A stretch of DNA of 64,000 nt, taken from Cheilinus undulatus (lineage: Eukaryota > Chordata > Actinopteri > Labriformes > Labridae). The notes beneath the pieces were generated by a model. The model saw nothing but the letters and a program-made list of their open reading frames with translations, was not told the DNA's origin and made no database searches. Positions within the stretch are counted from its first letter, which is position 1. Every line of letters starts with the position of its first letter. The stretch is from the NCBI RefSeq assembly GCF_018320785.1, contig NC_054875.1, positions 27,905,157-27,969,156 of the forward strand. The letters run 5' to 3'. This document shows, in pieces, positions 1 through 13,462 of the stretch. A program made the translations under genes and the position numbers.

Positions 1-3000
1 GATCAAATGAGGAGTGATAGATGAAAGGATGGAGGAGAAATGAATAAAAAAGTTGATACTAGGGCTGATATCTGACAGTGCGTTGGCTGATGAGCTCATA
101 ATCTCATATGTCAGACAATCAAGTGTTACTTTCATAGGAACGAAGAGCTTAATACATTATTTGCTGTTGTGGGAAGGAAACCTGGTTTATTTTATTTTTT
201 GAGTGACGTTGTGTTACAACTAGAGTGGAGTTATTATAAATATCCCAACAGTCTAAATCCAAAATATAGTTACACATAGATCTCAGTGTTTTCACATGTT
301 TACAGAAACCTTATTTCAACAGATCTAGTGTTTTTAGAAAGAAATTCTGTATATCACTTTTTACAGGGACTTTATGTTCAATGAGACCACCAGCCAGGGT
401 GCTACGACTACATGGTCACTGATTAATTAGGTTGATCTAGAGATAAAATTTTGTTATTTTTTTAATGTTTGTTTGTTTGTTTTTGTCAGCAACCAATTGG
501 TTTGTCAATGATGTGGTGTAGTTTTAGTCCACTAAGTTTTTCTTTGGTCGTAGGTCTAGTGGATACAGGTGTTTGGAATTCATATCATATCCAACCGCTA
601 CTCCTCCACTAAAAACTGCCACTAAATCAGCCAGGCTGTAACAGGAAATAGTGTATGACTTTATCAGTAGGCACACATGCTGAGATGATGGACAGCTAGC
701 AAGTCAAGGTGATTAACCTTTAGCTTCTCCTTCAATTTCCTCTCCAATTTTCTCTTCCCACTAGAGCAACTCGCGTCAGCGTCGTCATCCAACAACTCCT
801 CTCTCTCACCCTACAACTAATATCTTTCTTTCAACACTCCATATGTCCCGCCACGCTCCAGACTCTACAGGAGTTTTCCTATTGCCGTATAAAGGTGTAA
901 GGCCTGCAGCGAGACAAAGTGACATGCCGGTGTGAGAAATCCCTAAAGTCATAAGGCAAGGTTGTCTTTGGGACAGGCCCATATTTCCCAACTCTGTAGG
1001 TCTGTGTTTCGATTTGACAGCCATGATATGCAAAACAGAAAAAACTCCTACTGCTTTAAGAGACAGCTGAGGTACATATATTGACTTCACTGGCTATGAC
1101 AATTTTGAAAGAAAAAAAAAATCAAGTGACAGGTGAACAAAAGAAGCAGAGAGGCCCTCTAACATCCAGCTCAAATCCAAAGGGGACATTTGAGATTGCA
1201 CTGAGGAGTTCCTTTGATTAGATGAATTACAAACACATTTTTATCTCAAAATCTTCCCCCCTAGACTCCACTTAAGCTTTCCAGCCCGTCACTCAGCACC
1301 ATATGATTTCAAAAAATGACCTTGATATGGTCTCAACTTTCTGTGGTTGCAAAACTATTAATTCTTTGGAATTTCTTTAAACAAATACATTCACAACACA
1401 GAATGCTGCAGCAGTTTTCTCCATGCACACATGCATTGAGCTCTTTCACATCTTACCATGCACACACATGCATAAACACACACCCATTCTCCTTGATTTC
1501 TTCCCACATGCTTGCAATGACAGCCAAATGTGGATTCTGGACACTGGTTAGCAAAGTTAAACAGAGGCTTTAAGAAAACAGCCTCTCTGTTTGTCCTCAC
1601 CTCCCTTTTTCCTGCCTCACATTTCATCATAAAAGTTTTTCTGGCAGGCTGATCTGCAAAGGTATCAGGCCCAGTGTCGGCTCCGGGCCGCAATAAACAA
1701 CACAGAGACTATATAAGAAAACCGCAGTTAAACAGCAGAACCAGAGATGATTGGGTGACCACAGCAAAGGCCTGAGTACACAAAACACTTCCACACTCAC
1801 ACAATAACAGCTGAGCTCTCACTCATTAACTTGGGTGTGAGAAGCTCTCGCTGACCTCCAGACATTCACGCATTTACACACCAGCTTTTCTCATTTTTGT
1901 GTCTGTTCAAAGGAGAAGTCTGGATGTCACTCCAGCTGACAACGCCATTATTAAAGTTGCTAAGTCTCAAGAGCAGGTCTGTTTGAGTCTGTGCAACTGC
2001 GTGTCCACTACAAACAGCTGTGTGCATTTTACTTCCCTTTCTGTCTGACATCCAGCAGGTCTGTGTAAATTGGGCAAGAGTCAGCTTTTAGACTTAATTT
2101 ATCTTAGGCCTACCCTGTGAAATGAATCATCCAGATTTATGAAAAAATATTCAACTAATTTATGTTCGTTTTGCCAGTGATGTGGCCAAGTCTGGATTAT
2201 ATCACTAAAAAGAAAAATTGCTCTTAAATTTCAAGATGAAGCTTCACGCCAGAGATTCTCACATATCACCAATAATTATTCAAATATCCCTTTATATTGA
2301 AAGAAAAGACAGAAAACATTCCAATATGATTAAAAATGGTGTCTGCATTATAAAAATTAGTCCAAAGGTGATTTCATAGTTTGGCCAGTCCATTTTACAG
2401 CATACATATGATCACAGTACAGACACTCTAGTGCCTCACACACACACTAACCTGACTGTTAGTATCTTTATACAGATGTGAGAAGTGCTAAATGATTCAT
2501 AGTTTCCTGATGAGGCAAAAGAAACCTCCTCCATATGTTAGGAGGTCAGTGTTTAAGGTTTAAGAGGTCAGGCAGCCTGCAGACAAAAGGGTGATTTTTT
2601 AATGTGAAGCATTCATTGTTTAGATCATTTTTTGGCCTTTTTTGCCTTTATTTTTAATAAGAAAGCTGAAGAGAGACTGGAAACACATGGAGTTAAAGAC
2701 AGGGAAAGATATGCACCACACATATACCAAGACCAGGAATCTGTATGGAAGACATTTTTAAGCTTCTTTACAGCCCTAGGTCAAAATCAATCATTACTAA
2801 CGCCCATTTTGATACAGGGTTACTACACTTTTAAAAATAAAATCAAGACTTGAACTGAGAAAATTGAATGAGATCTTTCTTAGTATGCTGAATTTTCGGA
2901 TTTAATCAACTTTTATAAAATGTCAAACAATAAAGGGCAAAGAAATTTGGGTCATAAATTCCTACATTTGATGCTTTCTCGCACATATAATGCCTCTATT

Positions 3001-3563
3001 CTGTCATTATACAGTATATTGATATTTATCACAACACATTTTTGGTGCTGAGCAGTTGTGTTGAGCTGATTCTCAACAGTTTAACTATTAAAAAACAGAA
3101 AAACACCTTTTTGTCAGAGAAGAACTATCGAAATACAGGTGGGTTGCAGAATTTTTAAGTGGGCACTGGACTAGTGTTTCACAACTGTACCAAGTTTTTT
3201 AAATTACAGTAAGTCAGACAAAATCAGAGAGGAGAGGTCTGGAGTCCTCCTCTAGGAAATCTAGAATATTGAACACTGAACTCCCTGATTTATAGAGAAT
3301 ATTTATGCAACACTTTGTGGGCGAGGATGATTAAAATCGTATAAGGTTGGCTAGAAAACAGAGATTAGATAAGGACACATCTTACTCAAAGAGCCTTCCA
3401 AAATTGAAGACCTCTCACTGGTAAAAATCTGTTTTTTTACAAACTCTGGTCTTAAATTTCAAATATGCATTTTAAGACTAAGACTTTTCAAGAATCTGTA
3501 GGAACCCTGTTGAACCAAAGCAACAAAATTACAAGTCAGAGAAACCCAGTAATGGGTCATTTT
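1..3563. other. non-coding, probably erc2 intron or 3' flank
   Basis: No exon of erc2 or of any other recognised gene was seen on either strand apart from the SINE fragment at 2625. Base composition is AT-rich throughout. Confidence 0.5.
2625..2740 (-). mobile_element. old tRNA-type SINE fragment
   Basis: The stretch beginning TTTTTTGGCCTTTTTGCCTT resembles the tail half of the SINE at 22420-22603, in the same (minus) orientation, with heavy divergence afterwards. No tRNA head or duplication was seen. Confidence 0.45.
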
Positions 3564-5255
3564 TAGCGCCGTCAAACTATTAAACAGTTTAATCTTGATT
3601 AATATAAGAAATTCTGTAGTAAAATCAAGATTAATCTCGCCCTTTTGAAGTTCCACTGTTTGCACCCAAAATTTTTTGTTTCGTTTGGCATTTCTGTACT
3701 GCCTTAAGCATACAATTCAGATGTAAATTTTTAGTCGTAGGTCTCACTTGGAAGTCGTGCCAAATTTCAGTCAGATCACGCGTCATCTGTTGTGCAGTGT
3801 ACAGGAGGACACGACAGCTGATGCAGACTCAACTATGTCCAGACCAGGTGCTCCAGACTGGTTGGATAGATTTAAAAATGACATTTAAAATGACATTTAA
3901 AAATATGGTAGCTAAAGGTAACAGCAGAGTATTTTCAAAACTTCAGGCGTGTGGGAAGTTTGATGTCAAAAGGAAGAATAACGTTCCCATAATCCTAGAA
4001 TATAAATTTAAGCAATATACAAGACACAGTTTGTTTTGAGGGCTTCAAACTATTTGTCTCCATGATAATGTACGCAAGGTTAATCAAAGTCCATGATGCA
4101 CAGTTTCTGTGAAGCTCTTTAAGTAGCATCTGTTTTTGCCATGTGGCGTTTGCACTTTTTCAAGTTTCCAGTAAAGTAGTTAAGCTCTGCCTACAGTGAT
4201 AGTTGTGAAGCACAGATCCACAGCAAGCAAGTTTAGCTGCTGGTTACTTATTGTCTTTAAATACGTTATGTTTTCAATAGGCCTGTTAACATGAACGTGT
4301 TAACGCTTGTGATCAATCTGGAAAGTTTAACGCGCTGAAAAGTAATATCACAATCTAATCATATGACTAAATTTAACCACAACTTCGTAGTCCTCCTGTG
4401 CAGATGTTTACGTCCCTGAGGTGAAAAGGTCAAAGGCGAGTCAAACGCAACCAGCAGTGATGAGAGAGGAGACAGACCCAGGTCTGCTTCATGGCAAATT
4501 TCGATTTGAAAGCTGCCTAATGGAAGTCTGGATTAAACAAAAGTTGTATGTACATACAGCAGTGATGAACTGTCTTTACACCAAAGCACAATGAGTCTGA
4601 AGTACCACCACTGGGCAAAACGCATCTTTTCTAATGTTAGCAAAGACGCTTACAACATCACAGGATCAAGCCATAACGCCAAGCTACACTGGCACAGTCC
4701 AGCAGACCAAGATTTGTCCCGAAAACGACAACATCTAATCTAACGAATGCAATCGCTAATGGGTCGCCAGCGACTGCAGACCATCAACATCGTTGACGAC
4801 AAGGGGCTTCAAGACATCATCCGGGTCGCCTCGGATAACCCATACCACAGAACACCTACGAGAACTACTGTCACAAGAATCCGTGAACTGTATGACAGCT
4901 AAAAAGACAACTAAAGTGGAACAGCTGGCCCGAGCTGCATTTATTACACTGACGAGAGACCACTGGACATCAGTCAGCAAACACAGCTACCTCAGGGTAA
5001 CAGCACACCTCATCATTCACTTTACAGCAGAAGTTATTTTGTACATGATGTGTTTGTCTGCTAGGCTCGTTTGCAGTTTATTAATATTATTGCTCAGTGA
5101 TTTAAAACACTCACTTACAAACACACACTTAAAAACCACAAGTAAGTTTAAAAACTAGTTTGTTTAATAATTCTTCATTTAAACACCATACTTGCACTAA
5201 TTTATCTCAAACAAAAATACAAATAAATGGTAGTATTTAAAATGTTAATTTATAG

Positions 5256-5293
<38 letters not shown>

Positions 5294-5493
5294 ATAATAA
5301 TACATTTTTTAGTAAAAAGCACTTTCAAAGTGCTGTACATAAATTTAAAATAATGAAAATAAAGACTTATATTAAGAACGTTTAAAAAATCTAAAAATTA
5401 CTAAAACTAAAGAAATGCTGTGATTAATCATGATTAATCACAGCATAGTGACGTGATTAACTTGAACAACTTTTTAATCAATTGACAGCACTA
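3564..5493. mobile_element. degenerate hAT (ZBED-type) DNA transposon
   Basis: The ends are inverted repeats: TAGCGCCGTCAAACTATTAA on the left, and on the right the complement of TAGTGCTGTCAATTGATTAA. In between, plus-strand pieces of a hAT transposase can be read at about 4560-5060: a BED-finger-like tail, IVDDKGFQDIIRVASDNPYH, then after a frame break KVEQLARAAFITLTRDHWTS and YLRVTAHLI. Stops and frame breaks make it dead. The 8-bp duplication is not convincing. A (TAA)n run and a 32-bp palindrome lie near the right end. Confidence 0.7.
5257..5289. repeat. (TAA)n microsatellite
   Basis: About eleven uninterrupted ATA/TAA units, inside the hAT relic. Confidence 0.9.
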
Positions 5494-7129
5494 GTTTTCG
5501 ACCAAAGTGACATCCCAGAAGGTTTATTTAGTCAACACTGTACAACTGTTTTCGTTTGGATTATGAATGAACTATGAATTAATGTGGGAGAAAAGCTATA
5601 AAAATGGCTCTGCCAGCCCACTATAATGTAGCAATAAAGTGACTGATTGCAATACACCATAATTAGGGGGACATTTTCAATAGCTTCAGTGTGAAAAGGT
5701 GCTGGCTGCACTTGAGAAAATGATGGCACATTTGAGAGGCGGGGGGCTCAAATCCAATATTTTATACTGTTATATTGCTCACTCTGGTGTATGCGATGCA
5801 GCTAACACTTCAGATTGAAAATGCAGGTCTGATACACCAGATGATGTAGTGCCTCAGAGAGCAAGTGTGCAGAGGGACAAGCTCTTCTAAGACTGACTCA
5901 GAGGTCTCTCTTTCACAAACAGTAACACATGCTCGGTGTAAATATGCTAAAATACCAACAGAAAATCTCCTTTCCACCTGAGCTGGCCACACCAGACATG
6001 ACGACACCGGGCTGATCCATGAGGAAATGAGGGAAGTTCCCTGTCCCTGCTCTTAGGCTGGTTGTTATTTGAGGTGTGTGTCATCAAAGGGATAAAGCTA
6101 CAGTCACAGCTCTGATCAAGAATCACATAATGGACGGATCACCTTAGGGCCAATTTGGGTTAATAAGCGGATATAAACTGCTGCACAGCAGGGATTGTAA
6201 GGTGGAGAAGGGGGCAAAGTCCCGTTGTAGACTCTGACATCTGCGGATGAAACCTCAAGAACACAGCTGTCTGCCCACAGGCTACAGAGGGAACATGGGA
6301 AAGAACAGATGTATAAAGAAAGAAGAAAAGACAAGGACGAACACACATACTAGTGGAGAACTCCCAGGATCCTCTGACAAAAGGATCTTTGTGGAGAGAA
6401 TGAATGAATGTTTTCTGCCAAAGCTTAAAAGTCAACCATGCCAGGCTTTTGCTGTTGTACCAGGGGATGGATACATGAGACTAAAAATGTAGGGGACTCA
6501 CCCCACGTACCATCAAACCAACTCTCAGTAAGCACAGCTGCCTTAATCCCTCCCTCGCCCTCCATCCATCATCATTACCTCCTCAGGCAGAGATGGACAC
6601 ACACAAGATACACATGCATTACACACACGCAAATGTAAAGGAAGAGACGCTACAGGCGTTCCCCCTCATTAACACTTGCTCCTTCTTTGATTATTTTTCC
6701 TGATCATTTCCAGCACCTCAGCGCCAGTTGCTACATCCTGTTTCCAGGGAATCTATTTCCTGAACCGTCACTATGGCAAACATGTGGTCTGCAGCGTACA
6801 GTCAACGCCTGCTATCATCCTGATTTGTGCTCAGTAAACAAGTCAAACAGGTTTTCATCAGATCTGAACTCTATTTATATATTTGTATCGGCTGATAGTG
6901 ATGACTTCTACAAAGAATTCTATTGTGCATCGCCAGTCAAACTAAAATGTACAATAAAGCACAAGCTTCACGCTCTAATTTGGGCCGTATTTCATTTTAT
7001 GTCAGGAATTTTCCCACAGCCAAGTTAAATATGGATTCCAGGCCACCGATAGCCAACAGGCTGAAGTTTGGTCACTCCTGATTTGAATGACAGTGCACTC
7101 TGATAAGTCTTGATTTCAGCTAAAACAAT

Positions 7130-7700
7130 TTGGATGGTAGGATCAGAATTTGGCATAAACAACATGAAAGCATGGATCAACCCTGCCTTGTATCATCAGT
7201 TCAGGCTGGTGGTGGTGTAATGGTGTAATTTTCTTGGCCCACTTTGGGCCCCTTTGTATCAATTGAGCATCGTTTAAACACCATAGCCTACCTGAGTACT
7301 GTTGCTGACCATGTCCAATCCTTTCACGACCACAGTGTACCCATCTTCTGATGGCTACTTCCAGCAGGATAATGCACCAAAAGCTCAAACCATCTCAAAC
7401 TAGTTTGTTGAACATGACAATGAGTTCACTGTACTCCAGTGGTCTCCAGTCACCAGATCTCAATCCAATAGAGCACTTTTGGGATGTGGTGACACAAGAG
7501 ATTTGCATCAAGGATGTAGAGTCAACAAATCTGCAGCAACTGTGCGATGCTATCAAGTCAATATGGAATAAGATCCCTGAGGAATGTGTCCAACATCTTG
7601 TTGAAACTATGCCACAAAGAATTAAGGATGTTCTGAGGGCAAAAGGGGGTCCAACCAGGTATCCGCATGGTGTACCTAATAAAGTGGCCAGTAGGTTGTT
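7130..7700 (+). pseudogene. Tc1/mariner transposase 3' fragment
   Basis: Plus-strand pieces match the C-terminal half of a fish Tc1 transposase: GINNMKAWINPALYHQ, FSWPTLGPFVSIEHRLN, AYLSTVADHV, then in frame SPDLNPIEHFWDVVTQEICI and LQQLCDAIKSIWNKIPEECV, ending KAKGGPTRY-like. Frame changes and stops interrupt it and the N-terminal helix-turn-helix half is missing. SPDLNPIEHFWD holds the third catalytic residue of the DDE triad. Confidence 0.75.
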
Positions 7701-10009
7701 ACACTGCTTTATCAGTCTTTTAGACTGAGAACTCCTCAAGCCAAACCCAATAGAAGTTATTGTCTGTAGAGGAAGCCTTTTTGCACATGGCCCTGAAGAA
7801 TTTAATGCTAATACAAAAGCACAGTTGGTGGTTTTCATCCACTGAACTTGTGGTGTTTAAATATAAACCACAAACAGAAAGCAGCTGTTCAATTATATGG
7901 ATATTAACACCACCTTTAAGAATGAAAGCTGATCGGACCTGACAGTCATTGTTTCATTTCAAATGTGAAGTAGTTAAACAGCAGAGAAAAAAACAAAACG
8001 GAAAAGAGGCAAAAAGGGGAAGGAAAAACTCAACTGTCCTTATTGTCTTTCTGCAAGTTCTGGTTCACTCAGCTTATCGTGAGGCTGACACTTTACAAAG
8101 ATTGAACTTCCTGTTAAGTGGGATTGAAAACTTTTCAACTGTATTCTTGTGGCATGTTTCTATGTGAGTATTTTTATATGTGTGTGTGTGTACATATCTA
8201 TGTACATGAAATTAGCGGTCAGCGGTCTGAGCAAAGCAGTCTGACCCTGAGCGGAGAGAAGGTCAGACCCAAAAGAAAAGAGAGCATTGTTTCTGAGTTT
8301 CCCTATCAGCACCTCACTGTGTACTGGTTAACCAGCTGCTGACTGACAGTAGACAAGCCTAAGCCCTCATTACTTTTGTGTGTTTGTTTAGTTTCATAAC
8401 GTGCAAAAATAGAAAACTTGAAAACAAGACTGAACACCCACACACTTCCCAAAGAAATTCATGCAGGACAAATCATAGCACTCAAATTAAAGTTATTTAC
8501 CTTTAACGCAACACATCATTTGTGCGGAAGTATGCTGAATGCATATTTGCACAACACTTCAGTGCATGTGTTCTGATTGTGTAAGCAGCAGAGTGTACAC
8601 GCATATTTACCTCTTCTCCTGTGTAAACCATTAGTTATCTCATCCCCATTCTGACCCCTATAACTCCACTTTATGGCTTTTCCACATGGCCTCTGAAGAA
8701 CTTGCGGGGTCTTTATTTTGGACCGTGCCATGTTTGTACTGGGGGGCCCTGAAGCTTTGCTGCTCACGCTGCATCCCAAAACCGCAGCGCCCTGGGAACC
8801 CATGAGTACGCTGTTGGGTCCGAGAGAGGTGACCGTGGTCAGTTTGGTTCAACTGAGGTCATATCACAACTGGTGTGCACTCTTTACTACAGGAGGTGTT
8901 TCAATGCTGAGCTGATAATTAGTGGAGTCATGGTCATTTCTGTAGCACAAATACGAAACAGCAGGATTCGACAGCAGACAACAAGAGACAGGAGGCTGTG
9001 TGGGTTTAAGGTGTAAAAGACAGTGCAGGTTATTTTCTTTTCACAGGTCGGCCTGTAGTATGAACTGTTTTCTTATGCCACATTAAGGTTGTCAAAATTA
9101 TTGATACTTTCTGATTCCACATGTCCTACAATGACACAATCTCTGTAATTTTAGTGAATGATGGTGGTGAGGAGCAACAAATCTACAGTATGTGACTTTT
9201 GCTGCCTGGTGGCCCATTATTAGAACAACAACATAATATGACAAGTAAAGAGCAGCCCTGCTCAGCTCCATCCATCTCTACTGTTTATTTCTTGTTTCTA
9301 ACTGAGAACACTATTTAAAAAACTGCATACGGTTAATTCAATAAAAAGTAAACCAGCGTTTTGGTTTCATTAAAGAATTTCACATATCCATCTGTGACAC
9401 CAAATTGTTGGTTAGTAAATACACCTTAAGGACTGCCGTTTGTAATGAACAGACTCCTCAACTCAAAACAAGAAGTGAGCCTCAGAAGTTGATGCAATAA
9501 GCAATGGACCTCCTATTGGTTGCAGCAGCTGTGCTGTCACAATGATAGTTTTGAAAGGTGGGATAACTGTGAGGATTGCGAGGATTTTACTGGCATTTTG
9601 GTATCAATAACAACATCATTTTCCGTGAGTGGAGATTATTATTTTACTGGCTCAAGGTTCAGGGTGTAGGTTTTGTTAATCACCTCAAAATGCGTTGTCA
9701 TATTTTTCATCCACTTGTGGCTCTGTCTGAGGATAAAAGGCTGTTCACAGGAACTATTTTCGACTGTTACCCTGTTTAGAGACAATAACACACAAGAGGC
9801 AGCACCATAACAAACACTGATTTGGAAAATGCTTTTCGTTGATTGGTTAAATCAAGTGAAAGTGTCATATCTGCAACAATATTTTGGTTAATTTTGCAAA
9901 GCAGGGGGATTCATCTGTCATCAGGCAAATCCACCTTGAAAGCTCCAATCCACAATGTTTGTACCAAACCAAACACTGTTAAGACCAACAGGCATCATCT
10001 GAGGAAAGT

Positions 10010-10770
10010 GTAGCTAGGGGCGGAGCTTAGTTGGCTGCCTCCAGTGCGGTGATTGGCTCAGATACAGCTCTAGTACAGTGTTAATTTTACCAGTACTTGA
10101 ACAAAGAATAAAAACAGCACTGAAAACTTTTCATAATGGAAGGGATGTTTTCGCTCTTCTGCCGACCTGCTTCAGCTTGAGTTTGTGAGTTAGCAGTTTG
10201 GTATAATAGTTGGGTAAATACAATGGCTGATAGTAGAGTGATTCGTTCTGACTCAGCTTAGTCCTATATTAAAACAAGGGTAGAGAGCCACACGAAAGCT
10301 TTTCATGACAGAAAAGATGTTTCGCCCGTCTCCCAGCCTGCCTTGGCATCGGTATGTGATCATTACAGGTGGAGTTTACCAGTGTATCCATGGCTGCTGC
10401 CGCAGATGCAGGTAGCTTGGATGTAACTGTAGGAAAGTGGCAGTTTAATCAGAAATGGACCACAATTTCTTTTTAAAGCAAGTGCATAGAGCCACACCGA
10501 AAGCTTGTCTTGGCAGAGAAGATATTTTGCACATCTCTTGACAGGCCTTGGCATCAATTTTATTCTCAGAGAAACTACGCCATTAACAGTCTGCGTCAGC
10601 GGTATCCTGGAAGAGTAAGAGAAGCACATGCTTATGTCATTTTGTCTTGTTGCTCTGATTGGTCCGTCATGAATGTGACAGACATTCCTCCAATCACCTT
10701 CTGAGAATTTTTTCAAAAGCCCTGCCCTTCCCATACACTTTCTATGGGAGCTTTCCCAGATGAATGTGAA
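10010..10770. repeat. degenerate tandem repeat block, three copies of a roughly 170-200 bp unit
   Basis: A module containing CACACGAAAGCTTTTCATG, GAAAAGATGTTT and GCCTGCCTTGGCATC-like words recurs near 10128, 10295 and 10499. The block starts with GGGGCGGAGCTTAGTTGGC and ends with CCCATACACTTTCTATGGGA, words common in fish dispersed repeats. Probably an old non-autonomous element; no clear termini. Confidence 0.45.
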
Positions 10771-13254
10771 ATACATCTATGCAGTGGATATTTGAAACAG
10801 TCGATCTTGCCTGTCAGGTTACACTTTGGTTCATTTGGACATAAAGCTCTACTAGTTGAGATCAACCTTACTTCTCCTTGAAACAACCAAACAATGACAC
10901 AACTTAAGTTACACTTCCACTAGTTTAAAAGTAGAGTTCGGTGTGGACTTTATGGCATAACATGTGCAAAGCCGGTCCAACAGGCTACTTATCTCTACTC
11001 GACCTGGAGATTCCTAGTGGGGATGATAGTCCCGAGTTACGGGGTCAAACATGGTGACTAAACTTGCAACTAACAGCAAAGAATAATCATAGTCCATAAC
11101 AAGTCAGCAGTGAGAAATAACTTTAATTATCAGCTCACTGTAAGTCTTGTTGGTCATGATGGCTCCATCATGACCGTCGCTGTAATAAGACACATTCAAT
11201 TACATCCATAAAAATCAAGTATTTCTTTGCCTTTGAAAACTGTTGGAAATATCTAAGGTAATGTAAGACCTCACCTAAAAAAACATATCTAAAATTGAAG
11301 TATTAATTTTCAATTGATATAGACATTTCGGTGAAAAAATATTTACATATTGTCGATTTTAAAAAATCACATCCATTTCTTGGATATGTTTATAAGACTA
11401 GAATAAATGCATTATCAAATACTGAATAGCAATAGTGGTAAGTAGTAAGTAAATTTGTGCAAACTTCTTAAACTGTTCACAAATATTGTCAATTTTTCCT
11501 TACCAATGTTTTGTGCGATTCAGCCAGTGTGTAGGCGTTTCCCTGCAATTTCTGTTAAATAAAAACAAGAATTTACTAGTTTACTTATATTTAGTACCTA
11601 CGAATTTTACTTTTGCAGGCATAAATAGTGTTTGATTTCCACTAGAATAAAACTGAAGTTTAGATTTCTGGTAACTTGACAACCCAACCCAAACACCTGA
11701 CTGTTGCTTTGAGTTTTCATAAAGTTCTCACTTTAGCCACGTTTCCCCAACACACCATACTGTTTTTAGGACAAAAAATAAAAAAGATCAGGGCAGAGAA
11801 TATGGGGTAAGAGAAGGAAGATAGTAATAAAAACAAAGAAATATGGAAGGAGGGAGCAAACGGGAATGAGGCAGAAAGAAGGGGAGAGAGAGAAAATAGT
11901 GAGAGAAGGGCAGAGGAGGAGTGTGACCAGGCTGAGACCACATCTTTCCTCCGCCTCAGTACCTATATGAACCATTAATCAGTAAAGAACAAGGAAAGAT
12001 CAACAAAAACAGTCCAGCAGGGACCACAGCACACCATACCATCACATCACTCACTGACAAAAGCCCACAGCCCTCTCCATCCATCAAACTGCTTCATTCT
12101 CTCACTCCTAACTTCCTCCTGACGCTCCGTCTATCCTTGAATGTTTCCCTCTTTCACTCCAGATCCCATTTTTTTAAGTTCATCTTGTTTTCCCTATTCA
12201 TCACTGTCATAATGGTTGATGTTAGCAAGTCCTTCTTGAGTCATTTATATCTTTTTCTAGTCATTACACCTCAACCTCAGAATCAAAACTCAGCGGAGGT
12301 CTGCTGGCAGACTCGCTGCAAACGCTGGTGATGAAAGAGAAAATGAGATATTTGAGGTCACATCTGAGAGAGTTAAAGTGAAAAACCGCACTGTAAACAC
12401 AGACATGTTGCCACATTGCAGGAGACGTGCTGCTACCAACACTTCTGTTGGCATTAGGAGAGGAAGAAAATATCAAATGTTAAACTTCTGAGTTATTTAT
12501 GTGGCTGATTCCAGGCTTTGACATAATCACCTTGAACCTATTTCAGTCTGGATTTCCCCTCTGTGAGCAAGTAGACACCTGCAGAGCGCTCTTTTAGAGA
12601 GATGAATATGTTAATCAAAGCCTGTCCACCTTCACTAAATAAAAACCTGGACTAATATCTGCCAAAGACATTAATACATCATGATTTGTTGCATCAAAAG
12701 ACAGAAGTTAATTGTTCATATTGCATGACTCTCATGGATTTAGAGCTGCCTCCAGAGAGAAGAGCAGACACAGTAATAATAATAAGACACAGAGAGCGCC
12801 ATAAAGTTATTTATATAGGCATAATAAGGGAAACAACCTGCCAAAGTAATGTTCATACAGTCAGTCAGTGTTTAAATTAAGTTTGTTGTTCAAGTTCCTA
12901 CAGCCAAAATGCATAAATTATACATAATTATTGGGGGGGGGGTTGGCTATTTTTTTAGAAATATAATCTAAATAGTTACTTTTTTCTAACCTACTTATGA
13001 CAAACTTTATTCCTGCTTGGCGCTCTCTTTTGTCTTTTAAATTTGTAGATTTTCTATAAGATGCAACCATATCAACCATAAGTAAGATGTGACTTCTCTG
13101 TCCTAACAATCAAAAATCAGTTTAGAAAATATTTCGACCAAAATTATTTTCTAACATTGAAAAGGAAAAACATCTCACAGGTTGAGCACATTAGCATGGC
13201 GTTACAGGGTCTGACTGGGAGCAACTATTTCTAATAAACAGGCCAACATGTTTT

Positions 13255-13462
13255 AATCATGGACTGTATATTAACATGGACGGCGCAACAACTGCCCAGG
13301 AGTGAAGCCAAAAGACTTGGAGTTGTCCCAGCTGATTGACTGGAGTATAGGACATGAACCCCGCCACCTCCATGTTAACAGATGGGACAACAGTGCAAAC
13401 TGCTGGAATACCGGGGGGGGGGGGGGGGGGGTTCCTAATTAAAAAAAAAAAAAAAAAAAAAA
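13255..13462. repeat. fish dispersed repeat with G19 and A22 runs
   Basis: The sequence TGGACTGTATATTAACATGG is a common opening of a fish repeat. It is followed by 19 consecutive G (13413-13431) and, nine bases on, 22 consecutive A (13441-13462). The G run could fold as a G-quadruplex and is a likely assembly weak point. Confidence 0.5.

Noticed and set aside
720..800. CT-rich stretch considered as a coiled-coil exon of erc2 on the minus strand
   Set aside because: No ERC-like residues in any frame and no paired splice sites.
7395..7838. 147-codon minus-strand frame
   Set aside because: It is the antisense of the Tc1 transposase fragment on the plus strand.
8516..8915. Overlapping open frames on both strands in a slightly GC-richer patch
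   Set aside because: Low-complexity shadows of each other; no recognisable protein and no convincing splice sites.
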